Origin: JBCFAY01 sp038562375
GTDB lineage: Bacteria; Bacillota; Clostridia; Christensenellales; CAG-138
Length of the DNA stretch: 64,000 bases
Direction: 5' to 3'
Assembly: GCA_038562375.1 (NCBI GenBank)
Contig: JBCFAY010000008.1
Span: 62,001-126,000 of the forward strand
Shown: positions 33,966 to 43,253 of the stretch, piece by piece
Position numbering within the stretch: position 1 is the stretch's first letter
Layout of the letters: each line of letters begins with the position of its first letter
Made by a program: the position numbers and the translations under genes
The notes under the pieces: generated by a model
Database searches by the model: none
Seen by the model: the letters and a program-made list of their open reading frames with translations, nothing else
Told to the model about the DNA's origin: nothing

Positions 33966-36695
33966 ATGCATGATCATCATCATTCCAACATCATAAACCT
34001 TACGATCGACGGCAAGCCCTGCTCCGTCAAAAAGGGCACGACGATCCTGGAAGCGTGCCGCTCCATCGGCATCGAGATCCCGACGCTCTGCCACCTCAAG
34101 GACCTCGCGCCCGAGGGCGGCTGCCGCATGTGCGTGGTCGAGGTCGAGGGCGCGCGCAAGGGCGGCCTGCCCGCGTCCTGCACCGAGCACTGCGCCGAGG
34201 GCATGGTCGTGCACTCCCGCTCCAAGCGCGTCGTAGCGGCGCGGCGGTTCATACTCGACCTTTTATTGAGCAACCATGTCATCAACTGCTTCAACTGCGC
34301 GCGCAACGGGTCGTGCAGGCTCCAGGACTACTGCCTCGAGTACGGCGTTGAAAAAACCTCCTTCGTGGGCGGTCGGCAGCCGCTGATCAACGTCGTGGAC
34401 GCCACGAACCCGTTCTACGAGTTCCGTCCGGACAAGTGCATCATGTGCCGCCGCTGCGCGCGCGTGTGCGAAAAGCTCCAGGGACGGGATACGCTGAGCA
34501 CGAGCGGCCGCGGCTTCGATACGCTGATCACGACGAGCTACGGCGTGGACAGAAGCGACCCGGCCTGCGAATCCTGCGGCAACTGCGTCTCCGTCTGCCC
34601 GACGGGAGCTCTCTCCTCGTTCGATAACAAGAAATTCCGCTACTATGAGGTCAAGCGCACGCGCACCACCTGCCCGCACTGCGCGGTGGGCTGCCAGTTC
34701 GACCTCTTGGTGAAGGACGACCGCATCGTGGGCGTCGACCCGGCGGACGGCCCCTCCAACCACGGCCTCCTGTGCGTCAAGGGCAAGTTCGGCTCCTACA
34801 AGTTCGTCCATTCGGGCGATAGGCTCACGACGCCCTTGATTAAGCGCGGCGGCGTGTTTGAGCAGGCGACCTGGGACGAGGCGCTCTCGCTCGTCGCCGA
34901 GAAATTCGGCGAAATCAAGAGCGAGTACGGGGCCGACGCGATTGCGGGCTTCTCCTGCTCTCGCTCGCCCAACGAAGATAACTACATGTTCCAAAAGATG
35001 ATGCGCGCGGCTGTCGGTACGAATAACATCGACAACTGCGCACGTGTCTGACACAGCCCCACGGTTGCAGGTCTTGCAACGACATTGGGCTCCGGCGCTA
35101 TGACAAACCCGTTCGACGACATCACCACGGATGTCGACGCTATTCTGCTCATCGGTTCCAACCCGGAGGAAGCGCATCCGGTGCTGGGAACCAAAATCCG
35201 CCGCGCGGTGCGCGAAGGTGCGAAGCTGATCGTGGTCGACCCGAGAAAGATCGGTTTGGCCTCTCAGGCAGCGGTGCATCTCCAGCTCAAGCCCGGCACA
35301 AACGTGGCCTTTGCCAACGGCATGATGCACATCATCATCGAGGACGGCCTGGCCGACATGGAGTTTATCCGCTCGCGCACCGAGGGCTTTGAGGAGATCG
35401 CAAAGATCGTTAAGGACTATACGCCCGAAAAGGTGGCCAAAATCTGCGGCATCGACGCGGACGACCTGAAAAAGGCCGCGCACCTGTACGCCAAAGCGAA
35501 AAAAGCGCCTTTGATGTACTGCCTGGGCGTCACCGAGCACTCGACCGGGACGGAGGGCGTGATGTCGCTCTCCAACCTTGCGATGCTGGTGGGCAAAATC
35601 GGCCGTTCCGGATGCGGGGTCAATCCCATCCGGGGCCAGAACAACGTGCAGGGCGCGTGCGACATGGGCTGCCTGCCCGGGGATTTGCCGGGGTATCAGA
35701 AGGTGACCAATCCCGAAGCGCGCGAAAAATTCTCCAAGCATTGGGGCGCTGAGCTCGGCGGCGAAGTCGGCCTTACCGCCACGCAGGTTCCGCATGCGGT
35801 GGAGGAGGGCAAGATCAAGGCCCTGTACATCTTCGGCGAGGACCCCATGCGCACCGATCCGGACATCGGGCACATCAAAAAAATGCTGGAGGGGTTAAGC
35901 TTCTTCGTAATTCAGGAGCTGTTCCTGACGGAAACCGCCAAGTATGCGGACGTGATCCTGCCGGGCGCTTCCTATGCGGAGAAGGAGGGCACGTTCACCA
36001 ACTCCGAGCGCAGGATCCAGCGCGTCCGCAAGGCGGTCTCGCTGCGGGGCGAAGCGCGGCTCGACACCGACATCTTCACGGATGTGATGAATCGCCTCGG
36101 GTATCCCCAGCGCCGCCTGGAAGCGTACGAGATCCTGCAGGAGATCGCCGAGCTCACCCCTTCGTACCGCGGCGTGAGCCACGCGCGGCTGGACGGCGGC
36201 GCGTGCCTGCAGTGGCCCTGCCCGAACGATACGCATTCGGGCACGCCGATCCTGCACGAGGGCACGTTTGCACGGGGGCTCGGCTATTTCTACCCGGCCA
36301 AGTATGTACAGTCGGCTGAAATTGCCGACGCGGAATACCCCTTCACCCTGATCACGGGCAGGATGCTCTACCACTACAACGCAGGCGCCATGACCCAGCG
36401 GACGGAAGGCCTCAACGAGATCGCGTCGGAGTCGTACGTGGAGATGCACGTTGACGACGCAAAGGCCCTGGGCGTTGCGGACGGCGACAAGGTAAGGATC
36501 GCGTCGCGCCGCGGCCGGATCGAGACCATTGCGCGCGTGGGCGACAAGGTGAAGCCGAGGGAAGTGTTCATGACCTTCCATTTTGAGGACGGCAACGCCA
36601 ACCACCTGACGAATTCCGCGACGGACAAGATCGCGAGGGTACCGGAATTCAAGGTCAGTGCGGTTCGTATCGAGCCCGCGGCAAAAACAAACTAA
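33966..36695 (+). CDS. fdhA: Selenocysteine formate dehydrogenase, catalytic subunit, with in-frame UGA
   Basis: 909 residues if the UGA at 35049-35051 is read as selenocysteine (residue 362). The context CARV-U-HSPTVAGL is the FdhH/FdhA active site, and downstream codons continue in frame (AMTNPFDDITTDVDAILLIG). A SECIS hairpin follows at once. Domains: a His-rich start (MHDHHHS), plant-type [2Fe-2S] (Cys42, 53, 56, 72), NuoG-like His104-Cys3 [4Fe-4S], two ferredoxin clusters (Cys158-168 and 201-211), then the Mo/W-bis-PGD domain with its own [4Fe-4S] (TTCPHCAVGCQ). The C-terminal MopB domain (ITGRMLYHYNAGAMT.. NHLTNSATD) is complete. Takes electrons from formate to NuoEF/NAD. ATG 33966 after CAGGAGG. 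Confidence 0.96.
35049..35091 (+). promoter_or_regulatory. Selenocysteine UGA codon and bacterial SECIS hairpin
   Basis: The TGA is at 35049-35051. Lower stem AGCCC (35055-35059) pairs with GGGCT (35087-35091); upper stem GTTGCA (35064-35069) pairs with TGCAAC (35075-35080) around the loop GGTCT. The apical stem-loop bases match what I know of the E. coli fdhF SECIS that binds SelB. Confidence 0.92.
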
Positions 36696-36708
36696 GAGAA
36701 CATCATAG

Positions 36709-36741
36709 CGCCGCCGCGCCTCAACCGCGCGGCGGCGTTCT
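36709..36741 (+). terminator. Terminator between fdhA and moeA
   Basis: CGCCGCCGCGC / GCGCGGCGGCG, 11-bp perfect stem with a 7-nt loop, followed by TTCTTTG. The weak T-tract may allow some read-through into moeA. Confidence 0.65.
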
Positions 36742-36787
36742 TTGTAAAGGGCGACCATCTCAAGCTTTCGGGCCGCCGGGAGGAATT

Positions 36788-37990
36788 ATGATCGAAGTGG
36801 AACAGGCGATCGGGCTGCTGACGGCCTCCGTCGCCGAGATCGCACAGCCCGAAAGCGTGCCTCTGCTGGACGCGCTCGGGCGCGTACTCATAGAGGAAGT
36901 GCTTTCCCCCATCGGCGTGCCGCGCTTCCCTAAGGCCGCGATGGACGGGTATGCCCTTTTCAGCGCGGACAGCACCAAAGCATCCCGCGAGAGGCCGGTA
37001 AGGCTTCAGGTCGTCTGCGAATTGGATGCGGGCGACGCGTATCCCTGCGACTGCGCCCCCTTTACCGCCGCGCGCATCATGACCGGCGGTACCGTGCCCG
37101 AAGGCTACGACTGCGTGATCAAGCAGGAGGACAGCGACCGCGGCGCGCCGTATGTTTCGATCTACAAAGCCTTGTCGCCGCAGGAGAATTACGTCGCCGC
37201 CGGGGAGGATATCCGCGAGGGGCAGCTGGTATTTCAAAGCCATACCCGCCTTACCTGCGACCATATCGGCGTGCTTGCGAGCATGGGCTTTGCGCGCGTA
37301 ACCGTGCTAAGGCCGTTTCGCGTGGGCCTGATCGCCACCGGCAACGAGCTTGCGCGCCCAGGCGAGCCGCTCGACCCCGCCCAGGTGTACGACAGCAACA
37401 GCTATCTGCTCGCGTCCTACCTGAAGTCGGCGGGCGTCGAGCTGACGACTTTTGAAATTTGCCGGGACGAGCCGGAGCTGTTCGAAGCGCTGGTGGAAGA
37501 GGGGATCGCCAAGGCGGATTTTTTGATCACGACCGGCGGCGTGTCCGTCGGCAGGCGGGATATCGTCGCCTCCTCGCTCGAGGCGCTCGGCGCGACGCCG
37601 CTCTTCGCGCGGGTGAACATGAAGCCCGGCACTCCCGTGCTCGCGAAACTCTATCGCGGCAAGCCCGTTTTATGCCTTTCGGGCAGCCCGTTCGCCGCCG
37701 TGGCGAACTTCCACGTCTTTTTCTGGCCTGCGCTTGCAAAGGCCATGGGCTGCCCCGATTTGAACTATGCACGCAAGTCCGCCGTGCTGCGCGAGGGCTT
37801 TATGAAGCCGAGCGGCCTGAGGCGGTTCGTCCGCGCGCACCTGAAGGACGACGGCGCGTACCTCTATACGAGGGATCACCGCGCGTCGGTACTTTCAAAC
37901 CTGCCCGGGTCCAACTGCCTGATCGACCAACCCGCCAACACGCCGCTCTCGCCCGGGGATACGGTCGAGCTGCTCTGCCCGAGGATCTAG
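36788..37990 (+). CDS. moeA: Molybdopterin molybdenumtransferase (MoeA)
   Basis: 400 residues. The MoeA family landmarks are all present: an N-terminal helical part, RFPKAAMDGYAL, ARIMTGGTVPEGYDCVIKQED, ATGNELARPG, VYDSNSYLLASYLKSAGV, TTGGVSVGRRDIV, MKPGTP and LCLSGSPFAAVANF, and the C-terminal beta domain. It inserts molybdenum (or tungsten) from molybdate into adenylylated molybdopterin. Its placement next to mobA, the P-loop protein and fdhA makes this a dedicated cofactor block for the selenocysteine formate dehydrogenase. ATG 36788 after GGGAGGAATT. Confidence 0.95.
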   Translation: MIEVEQAIGLLTASVAEIAQPESVPLLDALGRVLIEEVLSPIGVPRFPKAAMDGYALFSADSTKASRERPVRLQVVCELDAGDAYPCDCAPFTAARIMTGGTVPEGYDCVIKQEDSDRGAPYVSIYKALSPQENYVAAGEDIREGQLVFQSHTRLTCDHIGVLASMGFARVTVLRPFRVGLIATGNELARPGEPLDPAQVYDSNSYLLASYLKSAGVELTTFEICRDEPELFEALVEEGIAKADFLITTGGVSVGRRDIVASSLEALGATPLFARVNMKPGTPVLAKLYRGKPVLCLSGSPFAAVANFHVFFWPALAKAMGCPDLNYARKSAVLREGFMKPSGLRRFVRAHLKDDGAYLYTRDHRASVLSNLPGSNCLIDQPANTPLSPGDTVELLCPRI

Positions 37991-38009
37991 CGCCGCCTTC
38001 AAACCAAGC

Positions 38010-38031
38010 AAAATCCCCTCCCGGGGATTTT
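38010..38031 (+). terminator. Terminator of moeA
   Basis: AAAATCCCC-TCCC-GGGGATTTT; A/T tracts at both sides make it usable from either direction, and the gene on the other side converges. Confidence 0.75.
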
Positions 38032-38092
38032 GGGGTATAATAAAACACCGCTGATTTTACGGTTTTCAATCTATTTTATTCCGTCATCAAAC

Positions 38093-38668
38093 TTATTTCG
38101 GATTAGCCTTATCGATTTCCGCCGCCTGCCTTTTCTTTACCAGTTCAATAAAGAGTTTAACGCATATATTTATCACGAGATAGATCGGAACGGAATAGAT
38201 GTATTTCCAGCTGATCGGTTTATATTGGCCGATGAAGGCCGCGATCGGCTCGGCGACGAAGGATTGCGTCAAAGCGGCGATTACGCTTACAATGATGTAA
38301 CCTTTCCATTTGGAATATCTCTGATAGATCCCCATCTGTATCACCGGAAGCACCACAAAATCCACGGGCAGCAAAAGCGCCACCTGCGGCAGGACATGCA
38401 CCGGATATTCCCACAGCATCATTTCGGATCCGAGCACGTCGAGAAACACGGCACACAGCCCGATGAGCAGTCCGAACATCATGATCTCCACCAGCCTTTT
38501 CTTATCCACGAACCTCCACCATACGGCGAGCGGAATGATAATCAAGGCGATTAAAAGCCACCATACCCAGCTAAAAAGCTCGTGGGTAGCAAAATGCTCA
38601 AGGAACATACCCCTCAGCTGAATTTTTAATTTGATGATCTCATCGAGCAGTATATCTGTACTTCCCAT
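38093..38668 (-). CDS. CBO0543-like integral membrane protein
   Basis: 191 residues with five hydrophobic segments: residues 30-50 (WWLLIALIIIPLAVWW), 62-80, 92-112 (VLPQVALLLPVDFVVLPVI), 124-140 and 155-178, ending in a basic tail. The GSEMMLWEYP and LPQVALLLPVDFV segments and helix spacing recall the CBO0543 family of clostridial membrane proteins of unknown function. Less GC-rich than the flanking genes. Follows the larger membrane-protein gene by 43 nt, so the two probably form one unit. Confidence 0.7.
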   Translation of the reverse strand: MGSTDILLDEIIKLKIQLRGMFLEHFATHELFSWVWWLLIALIIIPLAVWWRFVDKKRLVEIMMFGLLIGLCAVFLDVLGSEMMLWEYPVHVLPQVALLLPVDFVVLPVIQMGIYQRYSKWKGYIIVSVIAALTQSFVAEPIAAFIGQYKPISWKYIYSVPIYLVINICVKLFIELVKKRQAAEIDKANPK

Positions 38669-38711
38669 GCTGCACCCCTTTCAAGCGTACGACTTCTTTC
38701 GGCGCGCAGCT

Positions 38712-39965
38712 TTACGGCTGGCCGTCAAGCTGCAACTTACTCACGCCCAGCGCGGAATACGCCCAGAGGGTATCCTGCACCATTTGGGCCTGATTCTCCT
38801 CGCAAGCGATCAGCAAGAACACGGCGGCGGTCTGGGCCCGCTGCTTTTTCTTATTCTTTCGGGTGGTATAGAGCTTGATCAGGATTCCCACCCCCGCGCC
38901 GAGCCCCGTGCCGATAAGCCCCCATATCACGGGGCCCCAATTCAGCAAAAAGCCGTAGATCGCGCCGAACAGCGCGAACAGCGCGGCCAGAATCATGGGG
39001 ATATCGAGCATGCTCAGACCGTCTGAAGAATGCACCTGGTCAAAGAGCATTCCGCCCGCATTCTTTTTATCCATCGGCACGGCAAGGATATGCTCTTTGG
39101 GTATGCCTTTCATTTCAACGGCCGTAATGGCGGTCTCAAGTTTGATGGTATGCTCAAAGTTCGAAATAATATACATCCTGTCACCTCCGTTTCCTTTGGA
39201 TTGAATAGGCATCGGAAAAAGCCGGTTTTGGTATTCCCTCCTTAGAAATTTTGCCTGCTCCCAATCAAAGAGCTTGTTGCTTTCCACGGTATTGACGTGC
39301 GCGTCATAGATGGAGAAGAAGAACAGGGACGGCAGATTCAAAAACCATTGCTGATTAAGGACATCCTTTGTCTGCTCGAACTGCCCAAGCATCGTGTAGT
39401 GGATAGCGGGCAGCAGTTTTGATTGAAAAACGACGATAATCCACATGAGGAATAAAAAAAACGCGACCATGAGGCGATGAAAGATCAACTGACCGGCTCC
39501 CGGAGCAAGCGCCGACCATATCATGGCCACCGCGGGAGAGGATTTATCCAAATAATTGAATCCGAGCGCATGCACGATGAACGAAGTAACCGGCGCGTCC
39601 TCGCGGGCCGCCAGTACAAAATTGTTGTTCATATCCGCCGTCGTCCTGTAGCTGTCCCAGATGGCAAAAAGATACGTGCAAAAATACAGCAGAAACCATT
39701 GTTTATCCAAAATTCCCTTGGCCAGTTCGGCTTGTCCCGTAAAGGAATAAAAGATGGCCTGATTGAGATGTGATTTAACATTGATCAAAACTTCCCACGC
39801 AAAAAGAAGGAACCCGGGAATATACTTGGAGAGCAAAAGATGCCCCAAGCCCGGAAATATGGCGGACCACAAGGCAACCACGATCGGACTGCGCAGATGC
39901 ATCTGCGTAGTTCCCGCGATGCTGACATATGCTCTCCTCCGGCGCGCGGGAGGTTTCTGCGGCAT
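38712..39965 (-). CDS. Multi-spanning membrane protein with two PGxGxL/H motif copies
   Basis: 417 residues from the ATG at 39965; the GTG four codons upstream is less likely. Two related halves: each opens with a glycine/proline signature (FPGLGHLLLSKY near residue 40 and APGAGQLIFHRL near 165) and each is followed by helices and the phrase K/NQQWFL or DKQWFLLYF, so the first part looks like an internal duplication. A cytosolic ISNFEHTIKLETAITAVEMKGIP segment and then GAIYGFLLNWGPVIWGLIGTGLGAGVGILI, with small-residue-packed helices, form the C-terminal part. No family assigned. It heads a two-gene membrane unit less GC-rich than the surroundings. Confidence 0.7.
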   Translation of the reverse strand: MPQKPPARRRRAYVSIAGTTQMHLRSPIVVALWSAIFPGLGHLLLSKYIPGFLLFAWEVLINVKSHLNQAIFYSFTGQAELAKGILDKQWFLLYFCTYLFAIWDSYRTTADMNNNFVLAAREDAPVTSFIVHALGFNYLDKSSPAVAMIWSALAPGAGQLIFHRLMVAFFLFLMWIIVVFQSKLLPAIHYTMLGQFEQTKDVLNQQWFLNLPSLFFFSIYDAHVNTVESNKLFDWEQAKFLRREYQNRLFPMPIQSKGNGGDRMYIISNFEHTIKLETAITAVEMKGIPKEHILAVPMDKKNAGGMLFDQVHSSDGLSMLDIPMILAALFALFGAIYGFLLNWGPVIWGLIGTGLGAGVGILIKLYTTRKNKKKQRAQTAAVFLLIACEENQAQMVQDTLWAYSALGVSKLQLDGQP

Positions 39966-40289
39966 AAATCGATCCACCTACGCCCACCTTCTTATGTTTT
40001 ATACCGGTTATTTTTCGCTTCTGGTTAAAAAATATACGGGTTTTGCTCTCATACGGCAAATAGCCGATATAGGATCAGGAACGGGAGCCTTATACTCGGC
40101 TCCATCGCTGGTTTAAAATTTGCCGACGCTATGGGTGGATGCGACGCTTCGGTTGCCTTTCCTGTCATAGGGGTCATTGTGATCGCGCTCCGCTTATGGA
40201 TACGGCTTCCCGCAATCGCCGCTTTTACACTCCATAAAATAAAATCGTGAAAAGCCGGTCAAAGCCGCAAACACGGGATTCCATAAAAA

Positions 40290-40330
40290 TGCCGGCGAAC
40301 GCAGTTCAAGCTGCGTTCGCCGGCATTTTT
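40290..40330. terminator. Long bidirectional terminator
   Basis: TGCCGGCGAACGCAG-TTCAAG-CTGCGTTCGCCGGCA: 15-bp perfect arms with AAAAA before and TTTTT after. It ends the mop gene on the minus strand. The gap 39966-40289 holds no gene. Confidence 0.9.
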
Positions 40331-40380
40331 AATCCGCTTTTTACGAGCCCCCTCAAAGATGCTCCGCTTTCAGAAACGTA

Positions 40381-40593
40381 TTATTCGTCGATGCCCACCA
40401 TGACGGAGGTAGCCTTGATGACCGCGTAGGCCTGCATCCCTACCTTCAGCCCGAGTTCCTTTACGGCGGCGATCGATATGGTGGAGGTGATCTTATTCCC
40501 GCCGCCGATGTCGATCGTTACGATGCTCTGCACCGCGCCCTCCTTGATATCCACAATGGTCCCCTTCAACTGATTCCTCGCCGAAAGCTTCAT
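40381..40593 (-). CDS. mop: Mop molybdopterin/molybdate-binding (TOBE) protein
   Basis: 70 residues, the size of a single TOBE domain. It begins MKLSARNQLKGTIVDI, the diagnostic start of clostridial Mop proteins that store molybdate or tungstate as hexamers, and continues with VTIDIGGGNKITSTIS and a helix KELGLKVGMQAYAVIKATSVMVG. ATG at 40593 with GGAGG upstream; the reading frame continues further up but without homology. Its own promoter lies 45-70 nt upstream. Fits the Mo/W-dependent formate dehydrogenase cluster 3.7 kb away. Confidence 0.95.
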   Translation of the reverse strand: MKLSARNQLKGTIVDIKEGAVQSIVTIDIGGGNKITSTISIAAVKELGLKVGMQAYAVIKATSVMVGIDE

Positions 40594-40637
40594 GCTAAGC
40601 GCCTCCTTTTTCCCATAAGATTTCCAGTCCATCTTTT

Positions 40638-40665
40638 ATTATACCGCAAGCGCGGGAAAGGACAA
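40638..40665 (-). promoter_or_regulatory. Promoter of mop
   Basis: Minus strand -35 TTGTCC (40660-40665), 16-nt spacer, -10 TATAAT (40638-40643). Confidence 0.65.
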
Positions 40666-40740
40666 GCCAGCAGCAGCCGCAAGCCGCTCGACTCGGGCGG
40701 CCGGAGCGCCCTCGAACGGTTTTACAGTCGCGGATCGGTT

Positions 40741-41208
40741 CTATCCTTTTTTGTGATGCAAAAAATAGTCCGCTAAAACGCGCAGGCTTTCCTCGCGCAA
40801 TACGCCGGAGGTAACCTTTGGCTTATGCGCGGAATTTTCGAATACCTGCCTGCTGCATTCGCTTCCCTTTTCGTTCAAAAGGCCGCACAGATCGATATCG
40901 CCGGCCCCGTACACAAGCCTGCCGAGCTTCACCCATACGAGCGCGCCGGAGCACATATAGCAGGGTTCGCAGCTCGAATAGAGCGTATATTCCGAAAGAT
41001 CGGCAATCCCGGTCTGTTCGCAGAACCTGCGGATCAACCCCATCTCCGCGTGAAACGTAGGGTCGTGCGCGGTATAGATCCGGTTCTCATTCGTATAGAC
41101 GATCTCGCCGTCCTTTACAAGCACTGCCCCAAACGGTTCGTTGCCGTGCGCCGCCGCCGATTCGGAAAGCTTTATCGCCTCGCGCATAAATTTTTCATCC
41201 TGCGTCAT
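40741..41208 (-). CDS. Cytidine/deoxycytidylate deaminase-fold nucleoside deaminase (guanine deaminase-like)
   Basis: 155 residues. The zinc-binding and catalytic motif HAEMGLI (Glu shuttling protons) and SSCEPCYMCSGALVW (PCxxC) are intact. The C-terminal part (GDIDLCGLLNEKG..) and length resemble guanine deaminase/tRNA adenosine deaminase-like enzymes rather than TadA itself, which would carry a basic RNA-binding helix. Own promoter upstream with perfect -10 (TATAAT). ATG at 41208 with GGAGG. Function: hydrolytic deamination of a purine or pyrimidine base; exact substrate open. Confidence 0.88.
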   Translation of the reverse strand: MTQDEKFMREAIKLSESAAAHGNEPFGAVLVKDGEIVYTNENRIYTAHDPTFHAEMGLIRRFCEQTGIADLSEYTLYSSCEPCYMCSGALVWVKLGRLVYGAGDIDLCGLLNEKGSECSRQVFENSAHKPKVTSGVLREESLRVLADYFLHHKKG

Positions 41209-41260
41209 CCTCGTCCTCCAATGGCCGAATTCTCTTGCCGCATCTTCAAATTCAATTGCT

Positions 41261-41289
41261 ATTATACCGTAAAATCAAAAAAGTACCAA
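41261..41289 (-). promoter_or_regulatory. Promoter of the deaminase gene
   Basis: Minus strand -35 TTGGTA (41284-41289), 17-nt spacer, -10 TATAAT (41261-41266). Confidence 0.65.
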
Positions 41290-41359
41290 GGATGCCTCCG
41301 CAGGACCGATCCTCCCCCGTGCCGGGGCCGGCGCTTTCAAAGTCTCCCTGCTTTCCCAA

Positions 41360-41387
41360 AATAAAAGAATCCCCTCTTGGGGATTCT
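41360..41387 (-). terminator. Terminator of the alpha/beta hydrolase gene
   Basis: Minus strand AGAATCCCC-AAGA-GGGGATTCT followed by TTTATTTT. It begins about 25 nt after the stop at 41412. Confidence 0.82.
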
Positions 41388-41411
41388 CATTATTCTATAG
41401 GCTTTTTGGCC

Positions 41412-42365
41412 TTACTCGGCGATTACCGGGATATGCTCGAGCACGGCTTCGATTAGGCGCTCCGGCTTCTCCTCATGCGCGAGGTGGCCGGTGTTGCGAA
41501 GCGTGACAAGCCTGCTGTTGGGAAGCGCGGCCAGCAGGATGTTGAGCTCCTCCATCGTGCGCCATTTATCCTCGATGCCGTAGAGGATCAGGATGTCCTG
41601 GCGGATGTTGCGCAGCTCCTTTAGAACCTCTTCCTCTTCAAAATTATGGACGGACATGCGCACGGCGCGCTTGCTCTCGGAATCCGCGATCGTCTTGTAA
41701 TACTCGCGGACGATCTCGTCTGTGATGCCGGTCAGGTCGAAGCAGCTCTCCTCGAGCAGGGAACGGACCGTCTTCAGATTGATCAGCAGCGCCGCGATCG
41801 CGCCGAGAATCGGGCTGTCCAGCATGCGGATCAGCAGCGGCATCTCGGGCGTAATCCCGCCCGGGGAGATCAGGATCGCGCGCCCGGAGCGTTCGGGAAA
41901 GCGGCGCAGGAAGTCGAGCACGTACATCGCGCCCAGGGAGAATCCGACCATATGCGCGCTCTCGATGCCCATCGCATCCATGAACAGACGGAGAATATCG
42001 GCCTGCTCCTGCACGGTATATCCAAAGGTATAGGGCCTGTCGGAATAGCCGTGCCCCGGCAGATCCACCGCTATCACGCGGTAATACTCGCTCAGGCGCT
42101 GAAATTGCTTGCGCCAGGTATAAAGGGACTGGCCGACCGTATGTACAAGGATCAGCGGCTCGCCGGTGCCGGCCTCGGCATAGTGGATCTTGACGCGCTC
42201 GTAGAGCGGTTCGCGTTCCTGCGCAAGCTCCTGATCCGCTTCAGCTTCCTTTTCCTTTTTGGATTTTTTGGGCTGCGGAAGTTCGCCGGGCAGCAGCACC
42301 TCCACATAGTCGCCGGTGTGCTCCGAGTTGACGAACGGTTTTAGCTCTAACGCCTGGTTCACCAT
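41412..42365 (-). CDS. Alpha/beta hydrolase
   Basis: 317 residues. After an acidic, lysine-rich N-terminal stretch (residues 30-55, low complexity) the canonical fold appears: oxyanion region LILVHTVGQSLYTW, DLPGHGYSD, nucleophile elbow VGFSLGA (Ser in GxSxG), GGITPEM cap region, an acid in LYGIEDKW, and the histidine in TGHLAHEEKPERL. The reaction could be ester hydrolysis or C-C bond cleavage; no specific subgroup can be told. Terminator downstream and 220 nt to the next gene upstream, so a single-gene unit. Confidence 0.88.
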   Translation of the reverse strand: MVNQALELKPFVNSEHTGDYVEVLLPGELPQPKKSKKEKEAEADQELAQEREPLYERVKIHYAEAGTGEPLILVHTVGQSLYTWRKQFQRLSEYYRVIAVDLPGHGYSDRPYTFGYTVQEQADILRLFMDAMGIESAHMVGFSLGAMYVLDFLRRFPERSGRAILISPGGITPEMPLLIRMLDSPILGAIAALLINLKTVRSLLEESCFDLTGITDEIVREYYKTIADSESKRAVRMSVHNFEEEEVLKELRNIRQDILILYGIEDKWRTMEELNILLAALPNSRLVTLRNTGHLAHEEKPERLIEAVLEHIPVIAE

Positions 42366-42581
42366 GATCCTCCTCCGGTGGGACAGACTATCCCATGTTC
42401 AATCCAATCGATCTTTATGATTTTACACTGTTCATGCATTATTTGCAAGTCTCGCGCCCTGTTGTCGTAGATCGTTTACAAATCCCGCATTATTTTCGCC
42501 GCGAGGGCTTGTCCGTCCGTCCGGGCCGACGGCCCGCTTAACGCAAAGGATATATCGCTTTCACGGCGGCCCTTTTCCGCG

Positions 42582-43253
42582 TCAGCACCCCTGCGCCAGC
42601 CAGTCGAACAGCGGCTCCATGCCTTTCCATCGCTCGGGGTGCCACTGCACCAGCAGCACGCGCCCGTTTTCATGCTCGAGCGCCTCGACGATTCCCTCCC
42701 TGCTTCGCCCCGTGACGGCAAGCCCGCGCCCCGGCACGCTCACCGCCTGATGGTGCGCGCTGTTCACGACAGCCTCTGCGCCGAACCAGCCGTGCAGAAG
42801 GCTCCCGGCGCGAAAATCGGCGATGTGCTGCGCATCCCTGTCCGCAAACTTTTGATGGCGTTCCTTCTCAGGCGAAAGGCCCGTGCAGCGCTCGATATCC
42901 GCGTACAGCTCGCCTCCGAGCACGCAGGAGATCACCTGCAATCCCCGGCAGACGCCGAGGATCTTCATCTGCCGGGCAAGCGCGATCCTTGCGAGCGCAA
43001 GCTCCCTTTCGTTCCGCTCGGGATCGATGCCCGACAGCGGCTTTGCCGCATCCGCTTCCCCGGAATAACGCCCTTTCGCCCACGCGAGGTCTCCGCCGCC
43101 GCTGAAGAGAATTGCGTCGACGCCGCTCAAATCCGTCTCCGGCCCGCAGAGCGGCACGGGCGTCGCGCCCGCGCGCTCCACCGCTGTAAAATAGCGTTCG
43201 TACCCCGCGATCCCGCGCTGGGGAAGCGTAATTCCAACGACCGTCCTGTGCAT
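42582..43253 (-). CDS. Class I glutamine amidotransferase-like peptidase C26 (gamma-Glu-GABA hydrolase-like)
   Basis: 223 residues from the second ATG at 43253 (GGAGG with 8-nt spacing; the ATG two codons earlier is too close). Conserved: VVGITLPQ, a loop FSGGGDLAWA, nucleophile LGVCRGLQVISC (Cys102), NSAHHQAV and QWHPERW with the catalytic histidine. This is the PuuD/C26 family that cleaves gamma-glutamyl bonds, for instance in putrescine breakdown. No other puu genes adjoin. The gap 42366-42581 shows no gene. Confidence 0.85.
   Translation of the reverse strand: MHRTVVGITLPQRGIAGYERYFTAVERAGATPVPLCGPETDLSGVDAILFSGGGDLAWAKGRYSGEADAAKPLSGIDPERNERELALARIALARQMKILGVCRGLQVISCVLGGELYADIERCTGLSPEKERHQKFADRDAQHIADFRAGSLLHGWFGAEAVVNSAHHQAVSVPGRGLAVTGRSREGIVEALEHENGRVLLVQWHPERWKGMEPLFDWLAQGC

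Noticed and set aside
33405..35051. A plus-strand frame ending at the UGA plus a separate 35085-36695 frame, as two genes or a frameshift
   Set aside because: They are one gene: same phase, a Sec active-site motif across the TGA and a SECIS hairpin directly after it.
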